NCBI GenBank assembly: GCA_002633005.1
Contig: NMRA01000506.1
Span: forward strand, 222,276-286,275
DNA: 64,000 bases
Direction of reading: 5' to 3'
Source: Phoronis australis
Lineage: Eukaryota > Phoronida > Phoronidae
Shown here: piece by piece, positions 46,901 through 56,749 of the stretch
Position numbering within the stretch: position 1 is the first letter of the stretch
Layout of the letters: every line of letters begins with the position of its first letter
The notes under the pieces: model-generated
Databases searched by the model: none
Told to the model about the DNA's origin: nothing
What the model saw: only the letters and a program-made list of their open reading frames with translations
Program-made: the position numbers and the translations under genes

Positions 46901-49900
46901 GTAAATTACAGTAATTTGTGCTCTGAAGGTATGCCAAATTCTGCGTTCTAAGCTTTTCGACAATTTGATTGTATAACTGTGATATTTGTATAACAGGGCT
47001 CAGCCATGATAAATATGGGCATAATTATTATCTTCTAAACGTTTTCCAACTCTCTAAATAATTTCACCCATCTGGTAGATATTACTGGTCAGGTTCTTTT
47101 CTGCACAGTGCACAGACTAAATGCAGCTATTAACATTACTTTCATTAAAACTGCTCCTGAATTTTTTCGGTCTCTCATTTATAAACGATTATCACACCAG
47201 ACATGTAACACTGTATTTTGTTTTTCATTTACCATTTAGCATGTGCGCCCAAGCATATGTGTGGTTTACCAGAGATATAGTTTCAATTTCCTTACGTACA
47301 TGGCCAGAAGGTTGTTTGATACTCACTCTGTGATGACTAATTGCTCCCTCTTTTGACGATGTGAAAAGATATGTTCACCAGTTTTGGGGTGACCTTAATG
47401 CATACAAGACTAATAGTGCCCTTGAGTGAATCTAGAGTTCCTCATTGTTTGCATACATACAGGTCTACCAGCCCGCGCACCAACGGTGTGGCTGTTGGAC
47501 AGAGCACTCCAGTGGCACTTCATGGCTGAGTCTTTCTCTGTCTACTATCGGTTGATGTTAGCGCACCTAGGCCTACCTCAGTGGCAGTTCATTTGTACAG
47601 ACCTTGGCATCAGTCCACAGGCAAAGGTGAGTCAATATTTTGCACAATTAAAATCACCAGTCATTGCGAGTAATGGCCTCCCCCAATTATGCTTTTGTAT
47701 AAGAAGTTTTCAGTTGGTGTGGTACCTTTTGAGGTACATCGGACATAGGCAGGTCTCAAAGCCGGACCTACTGAATTAAACTTGAGGAATATCCTAGATC
47801 ATTAGATTGTTCATGAGAGAGGTTTTCAAGTCAATCAATCCACAAAGCAACAGCTTCTTTGTTTTTAAGTCAGTATCTATCTTGGCTTTCGCAGCTTCAA
47901 TAACATCCGAAATATGGAGACGGTATGGTAGAGTTACTGCCTCCCAATGTAAAAATTACAGGTTCAAATCCCACTAAATAACGCTAAAGATCGCAGGTTT
48001 AAATCACACTAGACAACACTGCTATTCTATAGATGCCAGGTTTAAATCATAGTAGACCACACTGCTGGGCTGTTGATTTGGACCTACTGTTTCACCGCTC
48101 ACTTTCTGTGGGTTGTTTTTTTTCTGTGCAAAATGTATTGTAGGACTTGCTTGTGTATTTGAGGGCCATGTTATAAATTACGTATTAAATTGTTTATAAA
48201 TAAACTATTATTTTTTTAAATTCTTATTATTGTTAATATTGTTGTTAAACACGGAAGTTTTATTGACATCTTGTAGGTATTTATAATTTTGATAATTTGT
48301 GTGTGTCTATACGTGCACGGCTTACATGGTGAGTTGATTTTTTGCAACTGCCCTGTCAGTTCAGATTGCATTGTTTGGGTGCAAAGATTCAAGGAGCAAC
48401 TGTGAAATTCAGATGAGTCAAATCCCACTGGAATACGAGACTTGGCCCATGTTTGGGGAAAATTGTAACGTATCTGTAGGACAGAGTGCACAAACCATAA
48501 CTTACACGTCACACAATTATGTCCTAATTAAAGTTACACTGAGCACTGCTGTGGTAGGTCAAAAATGGCAAACTTAAAAACAAGATAACATAAGAATGAA
48601 GCAGTGATTTTCAGAGTCATAAGAATGAAATAGAAAAAGACTCGGCATAGCTTGAAGTAAAGACTCAACCGTTGCGTATCCACATTATGTGGGCTTTAGT
48701 GTATTACATCTTTTTTTCAGCAATGGTATAACATGTTGGCTCCAGTCAGGCTTCAAATGGATGAGTATGAAAATAGCGCCCTCTTTAATGATGTGGAGCA
48801 GGCAGTGGTTAACCATATAGATGTGAATAGAGTGTTCAAAGGAAAGACGGATAAAAAGTGAGTTAAGTGACTTGTGTAGGACCCTAGAAAATGTCCAAAT
48901 TTGGCTATCTCCGGAACATCATATCTCGTAAATGGCTGATTGGATTCTTACAAAACTTTCAGATACTATGTTTTATGCATTGTTCTCAATAAACCTATCA
49001 AATTTGTTTTTTAAAATCTTCTAAGTTTGCAGGAGGAGCTATCAATAATAGGAGTTTTATGATTTTCGTGAAAGAATTTAAAGTTGCGTACAACAAAAAC
49101 ATAATGATGATTTAGAAAACTGTGACATTGTGTTTTAGATTTCATCTTGAGCATTTGTGTCATATGAAATTCGGTCAAATTACTGATATTGTTATTTTTA
49201 ACTACTACCAATGAACCATTCTTTTTTGTTAGAGTTTACTAAAAATATGCGTTCACGGGACCCAAGTAATGGCAGATTGATAAAAATTCATTTTTTTCAT
49301 GCTTTCTTCTTTCCGAAAATATCTATCTTTACCGAGTTAAAATAATTACTAACGGTTTTATAGATATTAAGTCCCCTATTCTGATTTGTGGGTCTGCTTG
49401 TAGAAAACCAGGTGCGGCTGCTGGAGGTCAAGGTCAGGCAGCCAAGAAGAGACCACCTCCAACAGGCTCTGCAAAGTGAGTGGTTGGATTTTGTTGGTAT
49501 TTTCACTTCTTATAAGGTCCATAACCCGAGCACTTTCTGTTATTTCTCTTATAAAAGGTCTCAATTAGGTCCTGTCAGCATTGTTATTAGATTTTCTATA
49601 TTATGATTATTGCAATAATCTGCTGTAATAGCTTGACTATTCATAGTGTTAAATTATTTTTATTCCAATTATGATATTTTTGATTTTACGAAACTATTAG
49701 CAAGGCAGTAAATTTTGGTGTTTTCTGTGTGTTTTTGTTCCACTTGCACATTTTTCTGCTTTTATGTCCTCTTTATTTTATTTTAGTGTTGCTTCAAAAC
49801 ATGTGACTATTTTAGAACTAGGAAACAATTTTTAAGCTCCTCATCAAAACATTGTTAAAAGCATTTTGAAGGTTGGTGTCCTGTCTTCAAAATCTGAACG

Positions 49901-50710
49901 CAGAACACATTTTGTGTAAATATCCTATGAAATTAGCTGTGTAGGCGATGACCTTAAGTAAAATTCTTAAATATGTTTCAGTATTTATCTAAACTCTGAA
50001 GCAGATTCAGAAGTTGACTTAAAAACAGAAGGCCTAAAATACTATTAGAGTCTTGCGTTAATTTGGCAGAACCTTTAAAGATGCTATTGTCTCATTAAAT
50101 TGTAAATATGCGAATGAAGTACTAGTTTACAAACAACACCAGGTCTTTCGGTGTGCCGTAAACCAACCGAGAACCAGTTACTATATCGTGAAAGTCTATT
50201 TTTATTAGACTATTTTTATTTAAATGAGTATGGTAATATGTCATTGTTACCCTAATAAAACATGGTAAAGTTTTTACTATTTCTTCAAATAACGGTTCCG
50301 TAATATTTGGAATTCCTGGGATTATATGTTTACACTTGCTTTTAAGTGTATCAGTTGTGTTTTCTTTAAAACTGCATTTTATTTACAAATTTCCTGACTA
50401 TACTTGTACACACAGATCTCCTGGAAATCACAAGGTGGCGCTAGCTACAAATTTAAATATTCACAGTTTTAATGAGACGTAGCATCTTTAATTTCCACTT
50501 GTGCTGTTCATAATCTTGTAGAAAATCTCCAATTTCATGATAGTACATTTCTCTCGCAGGAAATTTTTCTAGTTGCACATATTCACTCGTCCAGCCATTT
50601 TTTGCGGTCGTTTTGCAAAATGAAATCCTCAAAACAATTCTTTATATTGCAGACAACCGGCAGGAGGTTCAAGACTTGTTGGCAATCAACCGAGTAAACT
50701 GGGAAGGTAG
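37985..50710 (+). CDS. TPGS2: Tubulin polyglutamylase complex subunit 2
   Basis: Eight exons: 37985-38051, 42951-43118, 45764-45901, 46554-46649, 47463-47626, 48721-48857, 49404-49475 and 50653-50710. All phases agree and the total is 299 aa plus stop; the human protein has 300. TPGS2 is a non-catalytic subunit of the TTLL1 complex that adds glutamate chains to tubulin in axonemes, centrioles and neurites. Matches to the family run end to end: EQLTLGVIKTL (exon 1), LTWEQKHSCMMPEDLKNFYL (exon 2), EINSISQLHKI (exon 3), PHFDSRSRIFELD and GKVCLVY (exon 4), WLLDRALQWHF and HLGLPQWQF with GISPQAK (exon 5), and a basic Lys/Pro/Gly tail (KKPGAAAGGQGQAAKKRPPP) across exons 7-8. The exon 1-2 join aligns to human without a gap. 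Intron 1 holds an N gap and an unrelated secreted-type exon. AATAAA lies at 51073. Confidence 0.97.
39915..40135. mobile_element. Long palindromic MITE, TPGS2 intron 1
   Basis: The arms are reverse complements with small gaps: GGAGGGAGTATAGC / GCTGTACTCCC, TGCCATTACATC / GATGTAATGGC, and ACTGGAAGTCTG / CAGACTTCCAG. The centre (about 39975-40080) is unpaired. I see no coding sequence. Confidence 0.75.
40150..40700 (+). repeat. Pair of tRNA-derived SINEs, direct repeats
   Basis: Two copies (about 40150-40275 and 40553-40690) share GGTGAATCATATATGAGCCT, then TACTCGCTAA, an A-box-like TAGCTGAATGGTTAGCACG, GCCGGTTTTATGGGGGTCGC and the B box GGTTCGATTC. In the second copy, ATTACCT and GGGTAAT could pair as an acceptor stem, but the anticodon arm does not fold, so these are SINEs and not tRNA genes. 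The roughly 270 bp between them contain smaller repeats (GACCTGTATG-GAGA). Confidence 0.65.
40763..40778. promoter_or_regulatory. NRF1-like site
   Basis: TTGCGCATGCGTGG contains TGCGCATGCG, close to the NRF1 palindrome YGCGCAYGCGCR. It lies about 32 bp before the ATG of the secreted-type exon at 40807, which fits a TATA-less promoter at that spot. Confidence 0.45.
40807..41037 (+). CDS. First exon of a secreted or membrane protein, partial
   Basis: An ATG at 40807 opens MEFLSKYVVALSLI, but that frame stops at 40906. One base out of frame, from about 40841, runs ALLLLISLVQVFDRWP and continues PKVTIFVDNCGQQGQLTDKK, then EAPCELYDYAVPFKDYTTLL. It ends at a good donor (TTG|GTAAGT, 41038). Joined with a one-base shift, the two parts would make a typical signal peptide or anchor followed by a cysteine-containing luminal segment. 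I do not recognise the family. The following exon may be hidden in the N gap at 41594-41940. The exon lies inside TPGS2 intron 1 on the same strand and has its own promoter-like NRF1 word. Confidence 0.45.
41594..41940. other. Assembly gap, 347 Ns
   Basis: A run of Ns inside TPGS2 intron 1, about 550 bp after the donor of the secreted-type exon. Any exon of that gene falling here is unreadable. Contig order across this gap is supported by TPGS2 exons 1 and 2 lying on opposite sides. Confidence 0.99.
42380..42457 (-). repeat. tRNA-derived SINE head, minus strand
   Basis: Read on the minus strand it has an A box (TGTGGCTCAGTGGTTAGAGC) and a B box (GGGTTCAAATCC), with GAGACAG before them. The T-arm can pair, but the anticodon and acceptor arms do not, so it is a SINE relic and not a functional tRNA gene. 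Confidence 0.6.
44534..45275 (+). repeat. Dispersed repeat D with a nested MITE
   Basis: It starts TGTAAGACCCCTAGAAAATA, followed by TCCAAATTTGGCTTACGTCA, and ends with ATTTGGCTAAATGTGCTGAC and GGTCTTACGTAACC. The family sequence is interrupted between about 44985 and 45198 by a MITE, and resumes after it. Confidence 0.7.
44986..45198. mobile_element. MITE nested in repeat D
   Basis: Ends GGTGAAATCTCACCAATTTC and, on the opposite strand, CAGAAAAATCTCTCCAATAC, with CGGACAAAAATAATTTCC and CGGTCGGCCATATTGTGTCC inside. It is the same family as 1892-2126. Confidence 0.65.
45387..45595. repeat. Diverged 101-bp tandem duplication
   Basis: Two adjacent units begin TGGCTAGGAAA and both carry TTTCAGTC-GRCTT, then CATTT-GTCT/CATCTGTGGCTTT, ATATAC-TGAA and a CGTAC/CATAC end. 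The pair lies in TPGS2 intron 2, just before exon 3. Confidence 0.65.
46065..46181. mobile_element. MITE, AACTGACAG ends, copy 1
   Basis: About 117 bp with inverted ends ATGAACTGACAGT and AGTGTCAGTTCTTT. Both this copy and the one at 61493-61606 are preceded by TGATTTCTG-GTTT, so that sequence may belong to the element. It lies in TPGS2 intron 3. Confidence 0.6.
47912..48075 (+). repeat. SINE relic with three B-box units
   Basis: ACGGTATGGTAGAGTTACTG (A-box-like) is followed by CAGGTTCAAATCCCACTA, CAGGTTTAAATCACACTAGA and CAGGTTTAAATCATAGTAGA, spaced about 43 bp apart. The last two also share ACAACACTGCT/CCACACTGCT. A single tRNA-derived head appears to have had its B-box part triplicated. 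It lies in TPGS2 intron 5. Confidence 0.6.
48870..49343 (+). repeat. Dispersed repeat D in TPGS2 intron 6
   Basis: It starts TGTGTAGGACCCTAGAAAAT, followed by GTCCAAATTTGGCTATCTCC, about 12 bp after the donor of TPGS2 exon 6. It runs to TTTCCGAAAATATCTATCTT without a clear right terminus. Confidence 0.7.
50098..50268 (+). repeat. Dispersed repeat, inverted partner of 63831-64000
   Basis: ATTGTAAATATGC, ACTAGTTTACAAACA, TTTCGGTGTGCCG, GAACCAGTTAC, CGTGAAAGTCT, AAATGAGTATGGTAATAT and CCCTAATAAAA all recur in reverse complement at the right edge of the window. It lies in TPGS2 intron 7. Confidence 0.8.
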
Positions 50711-50744
50711 CAGGGTATGCAGCTGTTTGTCAGTCATAAAATTT

Positions 50745-51012
50745 GTACTTTGCTAGACAAAAGTAATCGAACAATACCATTTCCTGTCATGACTTCTAAT
50801 TCTGTTAAGGCAAAAAATGACTGGTATTAGCTATCAGGATGGGGAAACTCCAATTACAGAATGGCTTGGCCAACTCTCCAACTTTTCTGTTAATTCCCCT
50901 TCAATCTCGGTCATGAGAGAAGAATTTTCTGACGATCAATTTGGGTTCCACCCAGCCGTCATGACTAGGAATTCTGGGCCATTTTGTCTGAATACTTTTG
51001 GCTTGTACTGTA
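50745..51012. mobile_element. Tc1-like MITE in the TPGS2 3' UTR
   Basis: The right end, on the minus strand, reads TACAGTACAAGCCAAAAGTA then TTCAGACAAAA; the left end is a weaker match (TTGCTAGACAAAAGTAAT). It starts about 35 bp after the TPGS2 stop codon and ends before the AATAAA at 51073, so it is probably part of the mature mRNA. Confidence 0.6.
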
Positions 51013-51019
51013 ATTGAAA

Positions 51020-54000
51020 AGAGAGCAAAGCTGTTACTGTATTGATGTTGAGGCATAAGGCAATTTGGTTAAAATAAACCATCTCGAGTAGCCAGCTTAC
51101 TAATTCGGGATGGTCGAAGTTCCTGAACAATTTACAAGTCTTTGTTCGGCAGACAGCATGTGATTTCACATCCTTACACATTAAGCTGATGACGTTAAGA
51201 TAACGGTTGCCTAGCCCATTGAGAGAATTGTTTTCAATTTTTCAATCTTTTGATAGACTAGCCAACTCAAATTGATAATAATAGTGTATCCAGTTTTACA
51301 GTCCATGAAGTCACTACGGTTGTGTGTCGGTCATTTTGTGTTATGTTTTGCTGTTTCCAATGAAATTGCATATGTTACTGCAAGAAACAGCTGTGTGTTA
51401 CATAATAAAATCGCCAAAAACCATGGGTGGTGTTCTTCTTTGATGGGGTCATTTTTTGCCCAAGAAGTGCCTTGCTTTTAATGTTTACCAATTTAATTCT
51501 GTCAGTATCAGCACACATGCATAACATTCTATTTATTTTTTAATCTCACTGTCAGTAATGGACAATATTTTCTGATCTCATTTTTGGTCGAATTGAATAG
51601 CCGCAATGTTAGGGAAGATCCTCAAATGTTATTTTGACAAGTGATGCTTTGGATTGAGGTTATGAAGGACCTTATCAAAAAGTCTTTTGTGTGTATAACC
51701 AAATATCTACACAGTTATAGATTTCAACTCTATGTATTTTCTGTATATAGAAAAGCTTTAGAATTCGATTTTTGACTTTTTCCAATCTACCACTTATTGG
51801 GTCATGTGACCATGGCTTTTTAGTAAAATTCAGCAAAAAGAAAATTACATTGCTAGCAAAACAACAGCATCAATAACATGACCAAATTTTTTTGATATAA
51901 ACATTCGAGATAAAATCTCAACAGCTATTGATTTTCCTGAAAAACTTCTGAAGTTACAGAAAAATTAGGTATTTTAGTAAACTGTAACAGGGTGTTTGAT
52001 ATCTCACCTTGAAATTTATGTCAGATAAAATTTGTTGGTGTTATTGATAGGGTTGTTTGCTATCAATGTACCTTTCTTTTTTGCTAAATTTTATTAAAAA
52101 GACATTGTCTCATGTCCCAATTTATAACTGATTTGTGAAAAGTAAAAAAATCTACAGGTTTTCTACTTTTGGAAAATATGTACTTTTACCAACTTAGTTA
52201 AAATCTATACTTAAGTAGATATTTTGCTAAATGCTCAGGCGTGTCCATTAGGTGTTACATTACCCTAAACTTATGGACTTTAACACCCCAAAACTAGCAT
52301 AGGAGGAAGTATTTAACAAGGTGGCAGTGGCAAATCTGGGACTGTGGTTACCCTAAGGAATCGGTATCACCCCAACTCCATTAAACTCCATTTTCTTTCA
52401 TGCGCAGTGTGGTTAAATGTTTGAAACCGAAACTTACTATGGTCCTGCATTTCTCATCCTTATTTGCATAATTTATGCAGCTGCTTCCACTGAGTTCATT
52501 ATCGGCAGGAGAACACTGGGATATTTGTAAGCACTAATTATTTGCATCTCATCAATTTTACTGAGGAATGAGCCATTAGACTGTTCGAGAGCAATAATTA
52601 GTATTGTGATATTTTCATATAAGGACAGGTTCTCTCAGGTCCACTGTCTGTTGTTATGAAATTTTCGTGGATTATTTAGTTTTAATGTTGTGTTGTATTC
52701 TTTATTGTATTTTTGATACTGAATAAACTTTAGTTAAATACAACCAGGACAGCTGATTGTTAATTTATGAATGCAGTGTCTCATGTTGTCATATTTTGTC
52801 TTTATGCAGGCTTTCAAGTGTTTCTGCTTTTCCTACTTTTTGTCTTGTTCCCACTTTTTATTCAAAATTCCCTAATATTTCCTACTATTTTGTCTCATTC
52901 CTCTGAAGCGTCATGTAGTGTCATTTTTCTGGAAGAGCAAGTGGTGATGCATATCATCATGTGTATGACTGGACACAGGCAGTAATCTTCGTAAACATGG
53001 GTAATATCTGTCCTCTATGGGTGAAGGTTCATCAAAATTGTTACCAAAACTTACCCATTACTGGGGAGTCAATCTAATTGAAAGTGTCGGCTGGTATTGC
53101 CAGCTTTGATGAGTATTTTGCTCTGGGCGTATTTAGTTCAAGCTCAGTACCGCCAAAGTATTCCATTTCATTTACGGCCAACAATTGCAAGATTGACTAT
53201 CGAGGTTAATAAAAAATACACTTCAACAGGATTCCCTTTTCCTTCTATACAAAACAGGATTAAATATCAAAATATCTGAGTGATATCACATGGTGGTTTC
53301 ACTCAACATATTATCTCTATTTTAAACGTTGGTTGCAAAAGATCTTAAGCTTTTTAACAACGTTGGTGTCACTACTTGTACTGCTTGTATTTAAATGGGT
53401 TGAAATTACAGCTGTCAAAAAACCCTATGTCGGAAAGAATAGTCACCTCAATTAAACCCTTGTAAGGTGTTGTGTTAGTAAAACAAAAATTCCACGAAAA
53501 CAGGACTATTTCAGGTAACTTTTTTACAAGTGGGTACTTTTTGAGTCCACTCTCTAAATGGGTATGAGCCTTGACAAATTTGTAGATCTGTTTTAGAGTT
53601 GACATTAGATATTTGCACATGTTCTACGTGTTTAATGTGAGGTTTTTTATCGATGTATGTCATAGCCGATGCGACTTGAAAGTCGGAAGTGGGGTCGACA
53701 GAGGGGCCATGCAGTTGCCAAAGCACCTAATGAGTGAGAAACTAGGTGGCCGGTTTGCACAAGTCTACGAATTTCGAGTGGGTGGTTTAAAATTAATATG
53801 CAGTTTATGAAATTATAATCAACTATAGCTTGGGACGTCCTTAAAACAGTAAGGTTCTCACAACAACAAAGACAATGTGACGTCTGATCAGGTGTTGGAC
53901 GATAAGAAAACAGGTCAGACGTTAGACAGGCGTTCACATGTGAAATTTCAAGTGTTCAGAAAGCTTATCAAACATGCGAACTACCTGCTGATCGGAAAAC

Positions 54001-54930
54001 GTGTGAACGCAGAATAAAACGTTTTTCTGTACTATCAAGATCTTGGACAATGCCATCAATTTTGAAAAGGTATGTTGAACCTTCTTTGTAAGACAATTCA
54101 CTTTCTCAGCTGCTTTATTAATAAAGGGGTTATTCCCACCCACTTATACAATCCAAAGATGGAAGACCTGAAACAACTTATTACTTTTAATAATCTAACT
54201 TCAACGTTCTCTTTTGCCTTGGTCGGACAATTACGTGTAGTTTGTACCATCACAAGGAGTCCAGTTTCTATCTTCTGTTAGCGTAAAAGGATACAATTTT
54301 GTAAAGTTAGCAAACGCGAAGTAGCAGTGATGCAACATTAGGGACTTTGAGAATAAAAATGGACTCGTCATTACCGGCGATTTTAACAGATCATATCCGC
54401 TCAAACTGTATGGACAATAAGTAAACCCGCTATCCGGGTCGTTAATGAAAGCGCGTTGATCGAAATTTCGGAATTTTGATGCGATCGGATATTCGGCCAA
54501 CTGTTTAGAGTTCGTGTGCTGGCTATTACGCTCTATAACGACGAGACAGCGTTATGCATGCCTCTAAAACGGACAATTTTGGCGCTTTTTTACCGACTCA
54601 AAACCCCGAATGATCTGCATTGACTGGTTGGTTTTCTCCCTGACATGCTGTGTCAAGATGACTGTGTAACCTATCTTGTGGTATCAGTCTCGACTAGGCG
54701 GTAAGAGAGAAGTGTCTCATAAAACTCTGAGTTCGAGCGCTTTCAACGCACTTTCAGCTTAAGAACACTTAAAATAAACTTTGCAGCTGTACTTTCATTT
54801 ATTTTGTCTGTCCTCATGCAATTTACATTCAATATATGTGCACAGCAGAGACAATTGACACGGAGGTGCAGCGTATTTTATGATCAGATTAAAAGTGTTA
54901 AAAAGGCGCTCAAGATTGAGCTTATACTTC
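51020..54930. other. Intergenic stretch, repeats only
   Basis: TPGS2 ends at the left, presumably at AATAAA 51073. The stretch contains the folded-back repeat D pair (51655-52215) and otherwise AT-rich sequence. None of the short open frames shows a domain. CG content rises after about 54360, toward the gene at 54937. Confidence 0.5.
51655..52215. repeat. Repeat D, two inverted half copies
   Basis: The left part (about 51655-51900) is in minus orientation (GAAGGACCTTATC, GGTCATGTGACCATGG, TTCAGCAAAAAGAAAA). The right part (about 51970-52215) is in plus orientation (GATATCTCACCTTGA, ATTGATAGGG, ATCAATGTACCTTTCTTTTT, CTACAGGTTTTCTAC). The two together form a long imperfect fold-back. Confidence 0.6.
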
Positions 54931-54936
54931 AGTCCG

Positions 54937-56480
54937 TCAGTCGTGTAATCTGGCATAGGTGTTCTCGCAACCACTACAACACATCAAATGCCGCCATCGT
55001 GAGGCGAAACTTTGCGCCTGCAAAGAGGAAGTGGCACAGTCCTTGACCACGTGACGACTTCGTCTGAATCGTGATTTCAAACGCTTAAAAAGTCCTTCGC
55101 GTTTTACAATAGTTGGTTTATCCGTAAAATCGCCGATACTTCTGTTGGTGTCCTCTGAAACAGAAGAAACGTCATCAAGAGGCACATGCATAAAGGTCTT
55201 AACGTCCTCTGAACAAATGTCCTCAATGGTGTATGGCTTGTTGCTATTTCGCAAACTTGTTTTACTTTTCTCGTCGTATTCAGTGTCCATTGAATTATCC
55301 CCAGCAGCAAAACAAAAATCATACTGAGGCAACGTTGCTAAAGGAGACAACTTGTCGTCCTCTTGGCGAGCATCCTCTACCTGCCCTGGTTTGTTCTTAG
55401 CTGGAGGATTTAAAGTGATACTAATCTCAACCCTGCTGATTACGGAAATTTCAACCGTCTTTGAAGAATGCATCGTCGCAAACGAGATGTGATTGTGAGG
55501 CCAGGTGGGGACACTAGAAGGTTTAACGTACGTCGTCCACTCGCATATCTTCACGATTGTTGGTCAGATTACTGCTCTGAAATTTTATTTCTTTCTTCTC
55601 ACCAGTTTCAGCCATAAAAGAGTTCTCTAAAAGATTTGCATTATGAGAAAAAATGGCATTTCGGGACAACTTAGCGAAGCTGTGCAGATTTGCATCTTCT
55701 GAGCTTATACCTTCGACGCTGCCTGATTTGCTACGCAGAGTCTCAGAATTGGAGCGTCGTGTGTCCGGCTGTGTAAAAGTTTCCCCAATCGCAGAGGCAA
55801 CTGTAGGCTCACTTGAATCATTAAAATCAGACAGTCTGATGTCTTCTAAGTGGCCATTTCCAACGGATTCACTTTCGGATTTCACGACTTTCTCCGCACT
55901 GTCAGCATTGTCAGTGAACTCAGCAATACCTGACGAGTGGATGACGTCCGGTCGAACATCTTCAACGTTGCCTGGTTTGTTTCTACCTTCCAGTTTGGCG
56001 ACATCTCTACCTCCAGTACATGCGGAGCTACGGCGGATGGTTTCTGAAGCACCTATTTTAATAGAAAAAAACGTTGCACCGTAAGGCAACCCATGTACGT
56101 CACACGGTTTGTCGTAGTCGGCAGGAATATCTTCAATATTTCGTATTTCGATACAACTTTCTTCCTCGGGGGTAATAACAGGAATTTGGCGTGTCAGTAA
56201 CTCCTGCAGATCCGTCTTTTTATAAACATTCTCTTTCCCCAATTCATCCTTTTCTGTGGAAATTTGGTAAACTTCTTCAGAAACTGTAGACCCGGTCGAC
56301 TTGGTGACGTCTTCAGAGTGATGACCTTCAATACTTTTGCTTTTTAATTCATTCAGGATTTTCTCCATGGCATCAGCCGCATCAACGATATCTGACGGTT
56401 GGATGACTACCTGTCTAACATCGTCAGTGTCGCCTATTTTTTTACAACCATTCAATTTCAGGGCTTCCCTCTCTCCATCA
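54937..56480 (-). CDS. Acidic repeat protein, broken frame, 5' end in gap
   Basis: The minus-strand frame comes out of the N gap at 56480 and is open to TAA at 55523-55525 (about 318 codons). The next frame is open from about 55554 to 54937, with the same composition, so a one-base frame change or a very short intron joins them. The protein is rich in Ser, Asp, Glu and Lys and has degenerate internal repeats. Compare EREALKLNGCKKIGDTDDVR (after the gap), GRDVAKLEGRNKPGNVEDVR, and PAKNKPGQVEDARQEDD in the second frame; a second motif is SKSIEGHHSEDVTK / SGSVEGISSEDANL. The C-terminus is basic (GLFKRLKSRFRRSRHVVKD) and then Cys-containing (LMCCSGCENTYARLHD). No signal peptide or membrane segment is visible. 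The family is not recognised; the start codon is upstream, probably in the gap. Confidence 0.6.
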
Positions 56481-56747
56481 NNNNNNNNNNNNNNNNNNNN
56501 NNNNNNNNNNNNNNNNNNNNNNNNNNNNNNNNNNNNNNNNNNNNNNNNNNNNNNNNNNNNNNNNNNNNNNNNNNNNNNNNNNNNNNNNNNNNNNNNNNNN
56601 NNNNNNNNNNNNNNNNNNNNNNNNNNNNNNNNNNNNNNNNNNNNNNNNNNNNNNNNNNNNNNNNNNNNNNNNNNNNNNNNNNNNNNNNNNNNNNNNNNNN
56701 NNNNNNNNNNNNNNNNNNNNNNNNNNNNNNNNNNNNNNNNNNNNNNN
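56481..56747. other. Assembly gap, 267 Ns
   Basis: Run of Ns that cuts the 5' part of the acidic repeat gene; the frame enters it open. The flank at 56748 begins with an A-run and shows no continuation of that frame. Confidence 0.99.
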
Positions 56748-56749
56748 AA

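Noticed and set aside
49388-49606. Frame reading through TPGS2 exon 7 and beyond
   Set aside because: It is in the wrong frame for exon 7; the correct phase gives the basic KKPGAAAGGQ tail and splices to 50653.
53372-54500. Multiple 60-95 residue frames between TPGS2 and the acidic gene
   Set aside because: No domain, no consistent splice sites and overlapping frames on both strands; treated as chance.
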